Source of the DNA: Pseudomonas mucidolens
GTDB lineage: Bacteria; Pseudomonadota; Gammaproteobacteria; Pseudomonadales; Pseudomonadaceae
Assembly (NCBI RefSeq): GCF_900106045.1
Contig: NZ_LT629802.1
Location: 4,092,001 to 4,156,000, forward strand
Direction of reading: 5' to 3'
DNA length: 64,000 nt
Under the pieces are notes generated by a model, which was not told the origin of the DNA, did no database searches, and worked only from the letters and a program-made list of their open reading frames with translations. The position numbers and the translations under genes were made by a program. Below, one piece after another: positions 1-8,117 of this stretch (position 1 is the stretch's first letter; each line of letters opens with the position of its first letter).

Positions 1-19
1 TACCGATAATTTTGCCCAT
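1..19 (-). CDS. dnaK: DnaK chaperone, first codons only (window edge)
   Basis: Reading the minus strand, the window edge carries an ATG followed by codons for MGKIIG, the invariant start of the Hsp70 chaperone DnaK. A GAGAG ribosome-binding sequence sits just upstream. Only the first six codons are inside the window. The position directly downstream of grpE on the same strand is the standard grpE-dnaK order, so the call rests on start sequence plus context. Confidence 0.85.
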
Positions 20-121
20 GATTTACTCTCCCGAAACTTGAATTTGGTTGCCGCAGCAGTGGTGGCTAACTGCGGTAGCACTTAATCGCTTGACTTGTAG
101 ATGGGGGCCTTACGGCGGATT

Positions 122-682
122 TCAAGCCTGCTCGTCGATAGAAGGTGCAACAGGTGCAGGAGCCTTGCTCACCACCACCATCGCCGGACGCAACAAGCGG
201 CCATTGAGCAGATAACCCTTCTGGAACACCTTCAGCACACTGTTAGGCTCAAGATCATGGCTTTCCTGCATGGCCATGGCTTGATGGTGCTCAGCGTTGA
301 ACGGCTCGCCGCCTTGCGGATCAATGCCTTCAAGCTGATAACGCTTCAGGGTGTCCTGGAACATTTTCAGGGTCAGCTCGATCCCTTCGCGCATGGCGCG
401 GATGTTTTCGTCATTCGGGTCGGACAACTCAAGACCACGCTCCAGACTGTCAATGATCGGCAACAGGTCACCGGCAAATTTTTCCAGGGCGAACTTGTGG
501 GCTTTTTCTACATCCTGCTCGGCGCGGCGGCGGACGTTCTGCAGATCGGCAGCCACACGCAAAGACTGATCCTGCGCAGCAGCCAGTTGCTCTTCGAGCA
601 CTTGTACACGAGTTGCCAGGTCTTCACCGGCAGCCTGGGTGGCGTCTGGAGTTTGCGTATCCTGCGTCTGTTCGTCAGCCAT
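122..682 (-). CDS. grpE: GrpE nucleotide exchange factor
   Basis: This 186-residue protein is the cytosolic co-chaperone that releases ADP from DnaK and so resets its folding cycle. The acidic, Gln/Asp-rich N-terminus is followed by a long coiled-coil region (about residues 25-75). The C-terminal beta domain has the family pattern around [10 protein letters not shown] and [21 protein letters not shown]. The length is normal. It lies 100 bp upstream of dnaK on the same strand and has a clear heat-shock promoter upstream (735-763), so grpE-dnaK is a heat-shock transcription unit. Confidence 0.97.
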   Translation of the reverse strand: MADEQTQDTQTPDATQAAGEDLATRVQVLEEQLAAAQDQSLRVAADLQNVRRRAEQDVEKAHKFALEKFAGDLLPIIDSLERGLELSDPNDENIRAMREGIELTLKMFQDTLKRYQLEGIDPQGGEPFNAEHHQAMAMQESHDLEPNSVLKVFQKGYLLNGRLLRPAMVVVSKAPAPVAPSIDEQA

Positions 683-734
683 AGTTATCTCCTTTCAAAA
701 TCATGCGCGAACTCAACTCGCGCTTCTGTTCCGG

Positions 735-763
735 TATATGGGGCCACAATTTCCTGGTTCAAG
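735..763 (-). promoter_or_regulatory. Sigma-32 heat-shock promoter of grpE
   Basis: On the minus strand the sequence shows CTTGAA, a 14-bp spacer, then CCCCATATA. This is an almost perfect match to the sigma-32 (RpoH) consensus CTTGAA-N13-15-CCCCATNT. It lies about 50 bp upstream of the grpE start. Confidence 0.85.
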
Positions 764-896
764 GGCTCAGGTGCTACCAAAAGTCTTTCCCTTGCCGTCG
801 AACAATTCCTGCCAGCTCATTGCGTATTGCACTAAAAAAACCATTCATTCAAGCAAATCGAGCTAAGTGTCAGGATTGTCAGTCGCGAACAAAACA

Positions 897-912
897 CTGT
901 ATAAATAACCAG
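897..912. promoter_or_regulatory. LexA (SOS) box upstream of recN
   Basis: The sequence CTGTATAAATAACCAG has the CTG-N10-CAG form of a LexA operator and is centred about 32 bp before the recN start codon. SOS control of recN is well known in gammaproteobacteria, so site and gene support each other. Confidence 0.8.
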
Positions 913-936
913 ACCTAAAGCCTGGGAGCGGCCGTC

Positions 937-2610
937 ATGCTCGTGCACCTGTCCGTACATAACTACGCCATCGTTGAACATCTGGATCTTGAACTGGATC
1001 GCGGGATGAGCGTAATCACAGGCGAAACCGGCGCCGGCAAGTCGATCATGCTCGACGCACTGGGCCTGACCCTGGGCGATCGCGCCGACAGCGGCGTCGT
1101 GCGTCCCGGCGCGGACAAGGCCGATATCCTGGCGACCTTTGACCTGGCCGACATTCCCGAAGCCAGCACCTGGCTCGCCGAACGCGACCTGGATAACGAC
1201 GGCCCCTGCATCCTGCGTCGCGTCATCACCGCTGAAGGGCGTTCGCGCGGCTACATCAATGGCACACCCTGCCCGCTTGGCGACCTGAAGGCGCTGGGCG
1301 AACTGTTGATCGACATTCACAGCCAGCACGAACACCAATCCCTGCTGAAAACCGACACCCACCGCCGCCTCCTGGATGAATACGCCGGCGCCACCGAGTT
1401 GGCGCGCCAGGTACACCTGGCGGCGCAGCGCTGGCGTCAGGCGCGCCTGGAGCTGGAACGCCTTTGCAACTCCGGCGACGAACAACGTGCCCGCCACCAA
1501 CTGCTCAGCTATCAGCTAGAAGAGCTGGAAAGCCTGGGCTTGGGCGAAACAGAACTGGAACAGTTGGAGCAGGAACACAAAAACCTGACAAATGCCGAAA
1601 CCCTGCTGGGCATTTGCCGGCAGGTGGTTGAGCAATGCAGCGAAAGTGATTCGGGGAATGTATTGAATGCGCTGACCGCCAGCCTCAATCGCCTGTCGAG
1701 CGTAAACAACGGCTCTGGATCACTGAGCGAGGCCACCACCTTGTTGACCAGCGCACAGATCCAGGTAGAAGAAGCCGTAGGCGAGCTGAACCGCTTCCTT
1801 GACCATTTCGACGCCGACCCGGCACGCCTTCAGGAAATCGAAGAACGCCTGGACACTATTTATACACTGGCGCGTAAACATCGAATCCAGCCGACCGAAG
1901 TCGCCGCCATGCAGCAAAAGCTCCTGGACGAGATCGAAACCCTGAATGCCAATGACGAGTCCATCGAACGCCTCGGGGATGAGCTGTCCTCCTTCGCCCG
2001 TCATTATCAGGAAAAAGCCCGGGAATTGAGCGATCTGCGGCATCAGGCAGCCAAAGGACTCGCCGACGCCGTGGAACAGGAGATTCAGCGACTGGGCATG
2101 CCCGGCGGGCGCTTCACCATTGAACTGCACGCCAATACCAGTGATGAATTGCTGCCCAACGGGCTGGAGCAGGTCGAATTGCTGGTCAGCGCCAACCCTG
2201 GTCAACCGCTCAAGGCCCTGGCAAAAGTGGCCTCTGGTGGCGAACTGTCCAGGATCAGCCTGGCGATCCAGGTCATTACCGCCCAAACCTCACGCGTACC
2301 GACGCTGGTCTTCGACGAAGTGGATGTCGGGATCGGTGGGCCGACTGCGGAAATTGTCGGCCAACTGCTGCGTCGCCTGGGCGATCGCGGGCAAGTATTG
2401 ACTGTGACCCACCTGCCACAGGTGGCCGCCCAAGGGCACCAACATTTGTTCGTGCACAAAGTACGTGGCAACGATGCGACCCACACTGCCGTATCCAAGC
2501 TAAACAAGACCGAGCGGGTGGAAGAAGTAGCACGCATGCTGGGCGGTATCGATCTCACCAAGGAGTCCCTGGCCCACGCCAAGAAAATGGTCATCGCCGC
2601 CAAAGCCTGA
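937..2610 (+). CDS. recN: DNA repair protein RecN
   Basis: RecN is an SMC-like ATPase that acts on double-strand breaks during recombinational repair. The 557-residue length is typical. A Walker A motif GETGAGKS is at residues 29-36. Long coiled-coil arms fill the middle. The ABC signature ASGGELSRIS and the Walker B region VFDEVDVGIGG lie near residues 430-470. The gene faces away from grpE and has a LexA box just upstream, consistent with SOS induction. Confidence 0.97.
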   Translation: MLVHLSVHNYAIVEHLDLELDRGMSVITGETGAGKSIMLDALGLTLGDRADSGVVRPGADKADILATFDLADIPEASTWLAERDLDNDGPCILRRVITAEGRSRGYINGTPCPLGDLKALGELLIDIHSQHEHQSLLKTDTHRRLLDEYAGATELARQVHLAAQRWRQARLELERLCNSGDEQRARHQLLSYQLEELESLGLGETELEQLEQEHKNLTNAETLLGICRQVVEQCSESDSGNVLNALTASLNRLSSVNNGSGSLSEATTLLTSAQIQVEEAVGELNRFLDHFDADPARLQEIEERLDTIYTLARKHRIQPTEVAAMQQKLLDEIETLNANDESIERLGDELSSFARHYQEKARELSDLRHQAAKGLADAVEQEIQRLGMPGGRFTIELHANTSDELLPNGLEQVELLVSANPGQPLKALAKVASGGELSRISLAIQVITAQTSRVPTLVFDEVDVGIGGPTAEIVGQLLRRLGDRGQVLTVTHLPQVAAQGHQHLFVHKVRGNDATHTAVSKLNKTERVEEVARMLGGIDLTKESLAHAKKMVIAAKA

Positions 2611-2648
2611 CACTCAACCCAGCGACATTTTCTGTTCGATGGAAAGCA

Positions 2649-2674
2649 CGAAGGCGACCCTAGGGTCGCCTTCG
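2649..2674. terminator. Hairpin between recN and fur
   Basis: A perfect 12-bp inverted repeat CGAAGGCGACCC / GGGTCGCCTTCG with a 2-nt loop lies 38 bp after the recN stop, between two convergent genes. There is only a short T-rich tail (ATCGTTTC), so efficiency as a rho-independent terminator is uncertain, but position and symmetry fit a shared terminator. Confidence 0.6.
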
Positions 2675-2705
2675 ATCGTTTCGCAGAGCGGATCTGCGGC
2701 GTTTT

Positions 2706-3110
2706 TTACTTTTTCTTACGGATGTACAAGACCAGATTGTGGTCTATCAAATCGAATCCGTGCTCTTCAGCGATTTCATGCTGGAGCTTTTCGATTGCCG
2801 GACTGGTGAACTCAATAACCTCATTGGTATCCAGATCAACCATGTGGTCGTGATGACCACCATCAGCCAGCTCGAACACTGCATGACCGCCGTCGAAATT
2901 ATGACGAACCACCAGCCCTGCGGCTTCAAACTGGGTCAGCACACGGTAAACCGTGGCCAGGCCGACGTCCTCGTTAGACTCCATCAGCGCTTTGTAGACA
3001 TCCTCGGCACTCATGTGGCGCTGCTCAGCAGAATCGAGCATTTGTAGAATCTTGACTCGTGGCAGAGTCACTTTAAGACCGGCTTTGCGTAGTTCGCTAT
3101 TTTCAACCAT
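2706..3110 (-). CDS. fur: Ferric uptake regulator Fur
   Basis: Fur is the iron-responsive repressor of siderophore and iron-uptake genes. I start it at the internal ATG giving MVENSELRKAGLK, because this yields the standard 134 residues; the longer frame upstream runs into the bamE promoter region. The winged-helix domain (LKVTLPRVKILQML, DVGLATVYRVLTQFE) is followed by the metal-binding dimerization domain with GGHHDHMVDLDTNEVIEF. The gene is divergent from bamE with about 98 bp between starts, a conserved pseudomonad arrangement. Confidence 0.97.
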   Translation of the reverse strand: MVENSELRKAGLKVTLPRVKILQMLDSAEQRHMSAEDVYKALMESNEDVGLATVYRVLTQFEAAGLVVRHNFDGGHAVFELADGGHHDHMVDLDTNEVIEFTSPAIEKLQHEIAEEHGFDLIDHNLVLYIRKKK

Positions 3111-3208
3111 GGTTAGCTTTCTCGCGGATGCTGCTTCGCAGCTTCTCTTAATACGGGTATGATCGGCGTTTACGTTGTCCCAGCCAAGATAGTGGAAGTC
3201 GCCCACCG

Positions 3209-3736
3209 ATGCAAAACACCAAGCTCTTGCTAACCAGTTTCACCTTTGTGGGACTGCTCGCACTCGCCGGTTGTTCATTCCCCGGGGTTTACAAAATCGA
3301 CATCCAGCAGGGCAATGTCGTCACGCAGGACATGATAGACCAGTTACGCCCGGGAATGACCCGACGGCAAGTACGGTTTATCATGGGCAATCCCCTGCTG
3401 ACCGACACATTCCATGCCGATCGCTGGGATTATCTCTATAGCCTGCAGCCTGGAGGCGGAGAACGCCAACAGGAGCGCGTCAGTGTCATCTTCAATGACA
3501 ATGACCAACTCGTCAGCCTGTCCGGTGACTTCATGCCCGGCGTAAGCCGCGATGAAGCCTTGCTGGGCAAGGACAGCGGGACCAATGTCACGGCCCCCGC
3601 GCAAAATGTCGAGGAAGAAAAATCCGAGGTGCCGGCCAAGCCTGGTTCCTTGCTGGACCAGATCCAGAAAGACATCGATGGCGTGAAAACCGTTCCGGTT
3701 CCGACGCCAGAGCCACTGGATCCCAGCCCGCAGTAA
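3209..3736 (+). CDS. bamE: Outer membrane assembly lipoprotein BamE (OmlA)
   Basis: BamE is a small lipoprotein of the BAM complex that inserts beta-barrel proteins in the outer membrane. The N-terminus is a lipoprotein signal ending in the lipobox LAGC (Cys 22). The SmpA/OmlA domain follows, with the signatures [36 protein letters not shown] and RWDYLY. The Pro-rich tail to residue 175 is longer than in E. coli, as usual in Pseudomonas. It is divergent from fur and closed by a strong terminator. Confidence 0.95.
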   Translation: MQNTKLLLTSFTFVGLLALAGCSFPGVYKIDIQQGNVVTQDMIDQLRPGMTRRQVRFIMGNPLLTDTFHADRWDYLYSLQPGGGERQQERVSVIFNDNDQLVSLSGDFMPGVSRDEALLGKDSGTNVTAPAQNVEEEKSEVPAKPGSLLDQIQKDIDGVKTVPVPTPEPLDPSPQ

Positions 3737-3747
3737 TTTCGCAACAC

Positions 3748-3779
3748 AATAAAAAGCCCGGCATGCCGGGCTTTTTATT
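3748..3779. terminator. Bidirectional terminator between bamE and rnfH
   Basis: AAAAAGCCCGGC-AT-GCCGGGCTTTTT is a perfect GC-rich hairpin with A and T runs on both sides. It lies 11 bp after bamE and 17 bp before the end of the convergent rnfH gene, so it should stop transcription from both directions. Confidence 0.92.
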
Positions 3780-3796
3780 GTCTGTCGTTTCACACC

Positions 3797-4111
3797 TCAG
3801 ACGCCTTGCTGTTTGGCCTGAGCTGCCTTGGCCGCACGTAATCGGCGCACCTCTTTCGGATCGACCAGCAATGGCCGATAAATCTCGATACGATCGCCGC
3901 TGCGTACGACGCGAGTATCAGCATCCACGACAACCTTGCCAAAAATACCTAACGGGCAATTGGCCAGATCCAACTCGGGAAACTGCGCCGAAATACCTGA
4001 CGCCAACACTGCCGCCCTCAAGCTCGTATCCGGCGCGACAGCCAAAGCCAGCAGCGTCTGACGCTCCACGGCGGCATAGGCCACTTCAATTTCGATCAGT
4101 GATTCAGCCAT
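3797..4111 (-). CDS. rnfH: RnfH-family ubiquitin-like protein
   Basis: This is a 104-residue member of the RnfH (UPF0125) beta-grasp family, whose exact role is unsettled. The start [13 protein letters not shown] is chosen because it gives normal family length. GIFGKVVVDADTRVVRSGDRIEIYRPL is the recognisable family core, and the tail is basic and Ala/Lys-rich. It overlaps the end of ratA by 8 bp on the same strand; the ratA-rnfH pair is widespread in proteobacteria and suggests translational coupling. Confidence 0.9.
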   Translation of the reverse strand: MAESLIEIEVAYAAVERQTLLALAVAPDTSLRAAVLASGISAQFPELDLANCPLGIFGKVVVDADTRVVRSGDRIEIYRPLLVDPKEVRRLRAAKAAQAKQQGV

Positions 4112-4538
4112 GTAACTGCTTGGCTCGCTGGCAAAATGCATCCACCAACGTATTTGCGGCCTGATTGAACAGTGGCCCCAAGGTCGCCCGCACAATCGGC
4201 CCCGCGTATTCAAATGACAGATCCAGGCTGATCTTGCAGGCCTTCTCGGTCAACGCCTTGAATACCCAAACACCGTGCAACTGGGTAAACGGTCCTTCCT
4301 GCAGATTCATTTCGATGGACTGCCCAGGCACCAGGATATTGCGCGTGACGAAGTGCTGGCTGAGGCCACCCTTGGCTACCCCGACACTGGCAACCATGTG
4401 TTCATCACTGCTCTCCAGCACCTCGGCCGTCGAGCACCAAGGCAGAAATTCCGGGTAACGCGCCACGTCGTTGACCAGGTCATAGAGCGCCTGCGCCGGG
4501 TAGGGCAACAGGGCCGAACGTTGAATATGCGTCGTCAT
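4104..4538 (-). CDS. ratA: RatA/Coq10-type START-domain protein
   Basis: This 144-residue single-domain protein of the polyketide cyclase/START fold shows [19 protein letters not shown], the motif YPEFLPWC and the C-terminal [19 protein letters not shown]. Relatives are described as RatA, an inhibitor of 70S ribosome association in E. coli, and as bacterial Coq10-like ubiquinone-binding proteins; the sequence cannot decide between these. The start at 4538 fits the family, and the long upstream in-frame extension runs antisense through smpB and is not real. It is divergent from smpB. Confidence 0.9.
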   Translation of the reverse strand: MTTHIQRSALLPYPAQALYDLVNDVARYPEFLPWCSTAEVLESSDEHMVASVGVAKGGLSQHFVTRNILVPGQSIEMNLQEGPFTQLHGVWVFKALTEKACKISLDLSFEYAGPIVRATLGPLFNQAANTLVDAFCQRAKQLHG

Positions 4539-4706
4539 GTGAGCGTTATTTCCACAGCTGAACGGCAAACATCGCGAAAAAACAGGCTGATTCGCGAAAC
4601 AAAGAAACCAGAAAACTGCGCGCATTGTCCGGGATTCATCCAACACGCTCAAGCACGCAGGTTGACCGTAGCCGACGCGCTCGCAACTCCCTATAATGCC
4701 GCCCCT

Positions 4707-5189
4707 ATGGCTAAACAAAAGAAACACCCCACAGGGACCATCGCGCAAAACAAAAAGGCGCGACACGATTACTTCATCGAACATCGGTTCGAGGCTGGCC
4801 TGGTCCTGGCCGGCTGGGAAGTAAAGAGTCTGCGTGCCAGCAAGCTGCAGCTGGTCGACAGTTACGTACTGCTCAAAGATGGCGAGGCATGGCTGCTCGG
4901 CAGTCATATCACGCCTCTGACTACGGCCAGTACCCACGTAATTGCCGATCCGGTGCGTACGCGCAAGCTGTTGCTCAACGCCCGCGAGCTGGAAAAGCTC
5001 GCAGCGGCAGTGCAGCAGAAAGGCTACGCCTGCGTCTGCTTGTCGTGGTACTGGAGCAAACACCTGGTCAAGTGCGAGATCGCCCTGGGCAAGGGCAAGA
5101 AAGAATACGACAAACGTGACACCGAGCGCGAACGCGACTCCAACCGGGAGCTGCAACGTGCCGTGCGCAACAAGGGCAAGGAAGACTGA
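4707..5189 (+). CDS. smpB: SsrA-binding protein SmpB
   Basis: SmpB binds tmRNA and delivers it to stalled ribosomes for trans-translation. The start [18 protein letters not shown] gives the standard 160 residues. The OB-fold core has [28 protein letters not shown] sequence, split here as [15 protein letters not shown] and GWEVKSLR. The basic tail ([14 protein letters not shown]) is the part that enters the ribosome. Its RNA partner ssrA lies 6.3 kb downstream in the same window, so the whole trans-translation pair is present. Confidence 0.98.
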   Translation: MAKQKKHPTGTIAQNKKARHDYFIEHRFEAGLVLAGWEVKSLRASKLQLVDSYVLLKDGEAWLLGSHITPLTTASTHVIADPVRTRKLLLNARELEKLAAAVQQKGYACVCLSWYWSKHLVKCEIALGKGKKEYDKRDTERERDSNRELQRAVRNKGKED

Positions 5190-5251
5190 CGTTCCAGCCG
5201 CTTGATGCAATCAACGCTGACCAGAAAGCCTGCGCCTGGCCAGCGTTGACG

Positions 5252-6019
5252 TTACATATCTCGACGCCGTTCCGCCCGCGCCACCCGCTGCACCTCCTGG
5301 CGAACCTCTTCCAACACTTCCTGCACATACAGCAGGTGCCGCGTTGAAACCTCTCTCGCCTGTTCCGCTCGCCCCTCAATGATCGCCAGATACAGATCCC
5401 GATGCTGACTGATCAGCATGTCCCGGGTTTCCGTACGCTGCTGGTACATTCCACCGATATTGGTCACGACGTTGCGTCTGAGCAGGTCGAATAAACCGCG
5501 AATGGTGTGCAGCAGTACCGCGTTATGGCTGGCTTCGGCGATAGCCAAGTGAAACCTGGCGTCAGCCGCTCCTTCCTCGGCACGACTCACCTCGTCATCA
5601 CGCGCGTAACAATCCTGCAATGCATCAAAGGCTGCCGTCAGCCGCTCGCGGTCCACTTCGGTGGCGCGTAGCGCTGCGTAATACGCACAAGAAGCTTCAA
5701 GGGTCTGACGAAACTCCAGCAGATCACGCTGGGCTTCCGGATTACTTTCGAGCAAGTGCAATAACGGATCAATGAAGGTTGAGCCCAAGCTCTCCACGAC
5801 ATAATTACCACCGCCCTGGCGACTGACCAGCAGCCCTTTGGCCGCGAGTTTCTGAATCGCCTCGCGCAACGACGGGCGCGACACGCCGAACCGCTCAGCC
5901 AGCGCGCGCTCGGCCGGCAGTCGCTCACCCGACTTCAACGTGCCCTCAAGGATCATCCCCTCAAGCTGCTCGACGATATCGTCGGACAAACGGCGCTGAC
6001 GCACCTGATCAAACCCCAT
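5252..6019 (-). CDS. lldR: LldR, GntR/FadR-family lactate-responsive regulator
   Basis: A 255-residue FadR-type GntR regulator. The N-terminal winged helix has EGMILEGTLKSGERLPAERA, then GVSRPSLREAIQKLA. The C-terminal all-helical FCD domain carries the effector site. I start at MGFDQVRQRRLSDD, nine residues inside the longest frame, because homologues begin there. It is divergent from the L-lactate permease and has a perfect FadR/LldR-type operator between the genes (6212-6228). Established knowledge of E. coli and P. aeruginosa LldR supports repression of the lactate genes relieved by lactate. Confidence 0.9.
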   Translation of the reverse strand: MGFDQVRQRRLSDDIVEQLEGMILEGTLKSGERLPAERALAERFGVSRPSLREAIQKLAAKGLLVSRQGGGNYVVESLGSTFIDPLLHLLESNPEAQRDLLEFRQTLEASCAYYAALRATEVDRERLTAAFDALQDCYARDDEVSRAEEGAADARFHLAIAEASHNAVLLHTIRGLFDLLRRNVVTNIGGMYQQRTETRDMLISQHRDLYLAIIEGRAEQAREVSTRHLLYVQEVLEEVRQEVQRVARAERRRDM

Positions 6020-6211
6020 AACAAACTCTCCACGATCCCGACACATCGGCGGGACCGCTATTCTGGCCTATTGCCGCGCCGTCGGCACCTATCAGAACCC
6101 CACGAATTCAACCGATCAGACCGTTTCACTGCCCACATAAGACCAAAGTTTCTCAAACCGCAAATTGACACATCGGCCCGAACACTTTTAACCTAGCCCA
6201 CAGCCATTGTA

Positions 6212-6228
6212 AATTGGTATTACCAATT
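6212..6228. promoter_or_regulatory. LldR operator
   Basis: AATTGGTATTACCAATT is a palindrome matching the LldR site AATTGG-N5-CCAATT. It lies in the lldR-lldP intergenic region, 53 bp before the lldP start, where it could control both divergent genes. Confidence 0.85.
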
Positions 6229-6280
6229 AACCAAAATAGCTAAACAGTGCCTGACCAACAACAATTAGGGGCCACCCCAT

Positions 6281-7975
6281 ATGCAAACCTGGCAACAGAT
6301 CTACAGCCCACTCGGCAGCCTCGGCCTGTCCGCACTGACCGCTGTCATTCCCATCGTTTTTTTCTTTCTGGCCTTGGCCGTGTTCCGCCTCAAAGGTCAC
6401 GTCGCCGGCGCTATTACCTTGACGCTGTCGATCCTCGTGGCGATCTTCGCGTTCCAGATGCCCGTGGATATGGCGCTTGCCGCCGCCGGCTACGGCTTTG
6501 CCTACGGCTTGTGGCCGATTGCCTGGATCATCGTCGCGGCGGTATTCCTCTACAAGCTGACGGTCAAGAGTGGCCAATTCGAAGTTATCCGCAGCTCCGT
6601 ACTGTCGATTACCGATGACCAGCGCCTGCAAGTGCTGCTGATCGGGTTCTGCTTCGGCGCGTTCCTGGAAGGTGCCGCCGGCTTCGGCGCTCCCGTGGCG
6701 ATTACCGCCGCCCTGCTGGTAGGGCTCGGTTTCAATCCTCTGTACGCCGCCGGCTTGTGCCTGATTGCCAACACCGCCCCCGTCGCCTTTGGCGCCCTGG
6801 GGATCCCGATCATCGTTGCGGGTCAGGTCACCGGTATCGATGCCTTCAAGATCGGCGCCATGACCGGTCGCCAACTGCCGCTGCTGTCGCTGTTCGTACC
6901 GTTCTGGCTGGTGTTCATGATGGACGGCCTGCGTGGCGTCAAGGAAACCTGGCCAGCCGCACTCGTGGCGGGCTTGAGCTTTGCCATCACTCAGTACCTC
7001 ACCTCGAACTTCATCGGCCCGGAACTGCCGGACATCACCTCAGCCCTGGCCAGCCTGATTTCCCTCACCCTGTTTCTGAAAATCTGGCAGCCCAAGCGCA
7101 CCGCGGGCGCCCAGATTGCCGGCGCGACCTCCAGCGCGGCCATCACCAGCAGCGTCGGCGGCTTCGGCCAGCCTCGTACCAGCGTGGCTTCGCCTTACAG
7201 TCTGGGGGAAATCATCAAGGCCTGGTCGCCGTTCCTGATCCTGACCATGCTGGTCACTATCTGGACCCTAAAACCGTTCAAGGCATTGTTCGCCGCCGGC
7301 GGCTCGATGTACGGCTGGGTGTTCAACTTTGCGATCCCGCACCTGGACCAGATGGTGGTCAAGGTTGCGCCCATCGTCAGCAATCCGACCGCGATTCCCG
7401 CAGTGTTCAAGCTGGATCCGATTTCCGCCACCGGCACCGCGATTTTCTTCTCCGCCCTGATCTCCATGCTGGTGCTGAAAATCGATTTAAAAACTGGTCT
7501 GACCACTTTTAAAGAGACCCTTTTCGAACTGCGCTGGCCGATCCTGTCCATCGGCATGGTGCTGGCGTTCGCGTTTGTCACCAACTACTCCGGCATGTCA
7601 TCGACCATGGCCCTGGTGTTGGCCGGAACCGGTGCGGCGTTCCCCTTCTTCTCGCCATTTCTCGGCTGGTTGGGCGTGTTCCTTACAGGCTCCGATACCT
7701 CATCCAACGCGCTGTTCAGTTCCCTGCAAGCCACCACCGCTCACCAGATTGGGGTCAGCGACACCCTGCTGGTGGCGGCCAATACTAGCGGCGGCGTAAC
7801 CGGCAAGATGATTTCCCCCCAATCGATCGCCGTGGCCTGCGCCGCGACGGGCCTGGTGGGCAAGGAATCCGACCTGTTCCGCTTTACCCTCAAGCACAGT
7901 CTGTTTTTCGCCACGATTGTCGGCCTGATCACCCTGGCCCAGGCGTACTGGTTCACCGGCATGCTGGTGGATTAA
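6281..7975 (+). CDS. lldP: L-lactate permease
   Basis: A 564-residue inner-membrane protein of the lactate permease (LctP) family that imports lactate (and glycolate) with protons. It has about a dozen hydrophobic segments and family motifs such as [20 protein letters not shown] and [37 protein letters not shown] near the end is also typical. It is divergent from lldR and followed at 142 bp by the lactate dehydrogenase gene, so the two probably form one lactate-induced operon. Confidence 0.96.
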   Translation: MQTWQQIYSPLGSLGLSALTAVIPIVFFFLALAVFRLKGHVAGAITLTLSILVAIFAFQMPVDMALAAAGYGFAYGLWPIAWIIVAAVFLYKLTVKSGQFEVIRSSVLSITDDQRLQVLLIGFCFGAFLEGAAGFGAPVAITAALLVGLGFNPLYAAGLCLIANTAPVAFGALGIPIIVAGQVTGIDAFKIGAMTGRQLPLLSLFVPFWLVFMMDGLRGVKETWPAALVAGLSFAITQYLTSNFIGPELPDITSALASLISLTLFLKIWQPKRTAGAQIAGATSSAAITSSVGGFGQPRTSVASPYSLGEIIKAWSPFLILTMLVTIWTLKPFKALFAAGGSMYGWVFNFAIPHLDQMVVKVAPIVSNPTAIPAVFKLDPISATGTAIFFSALISMLVLKIDLKTGLTTFKETLFELRWPILSIGMVLAFAFVTNYSGMSSTMALVLAGTGAAFPFFSPFLGWLGVFLTGSDTSSNALFSSLQATTAHQIGVSDTLLVAANTSGGVTGKMISPQSIAVACAATGLVGKESDLFRFTLKHSLFFATIVGLITLAQAYWFTGMLVD

Positions 7976-8117
7976 TCACAGACAGGTAAGAACCGACGCC
8001 GCCTCAGCTTGCCGGCGTCTGCTATTCACCACCTGATCGGTAGGTCCGTGCTCAGGTGTTAGTCTATGGCGGCGTCCACGATCCCCAAGATCTGACGCCG
8101 TTGATCCTGGAGGACCA

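Noticed and set aside
4275..4706. N-terminal extension of SmpB
   Set aside because: The segment is antisense to ratA, and homologous SmpB proteins start at [10 protein letters not shown].
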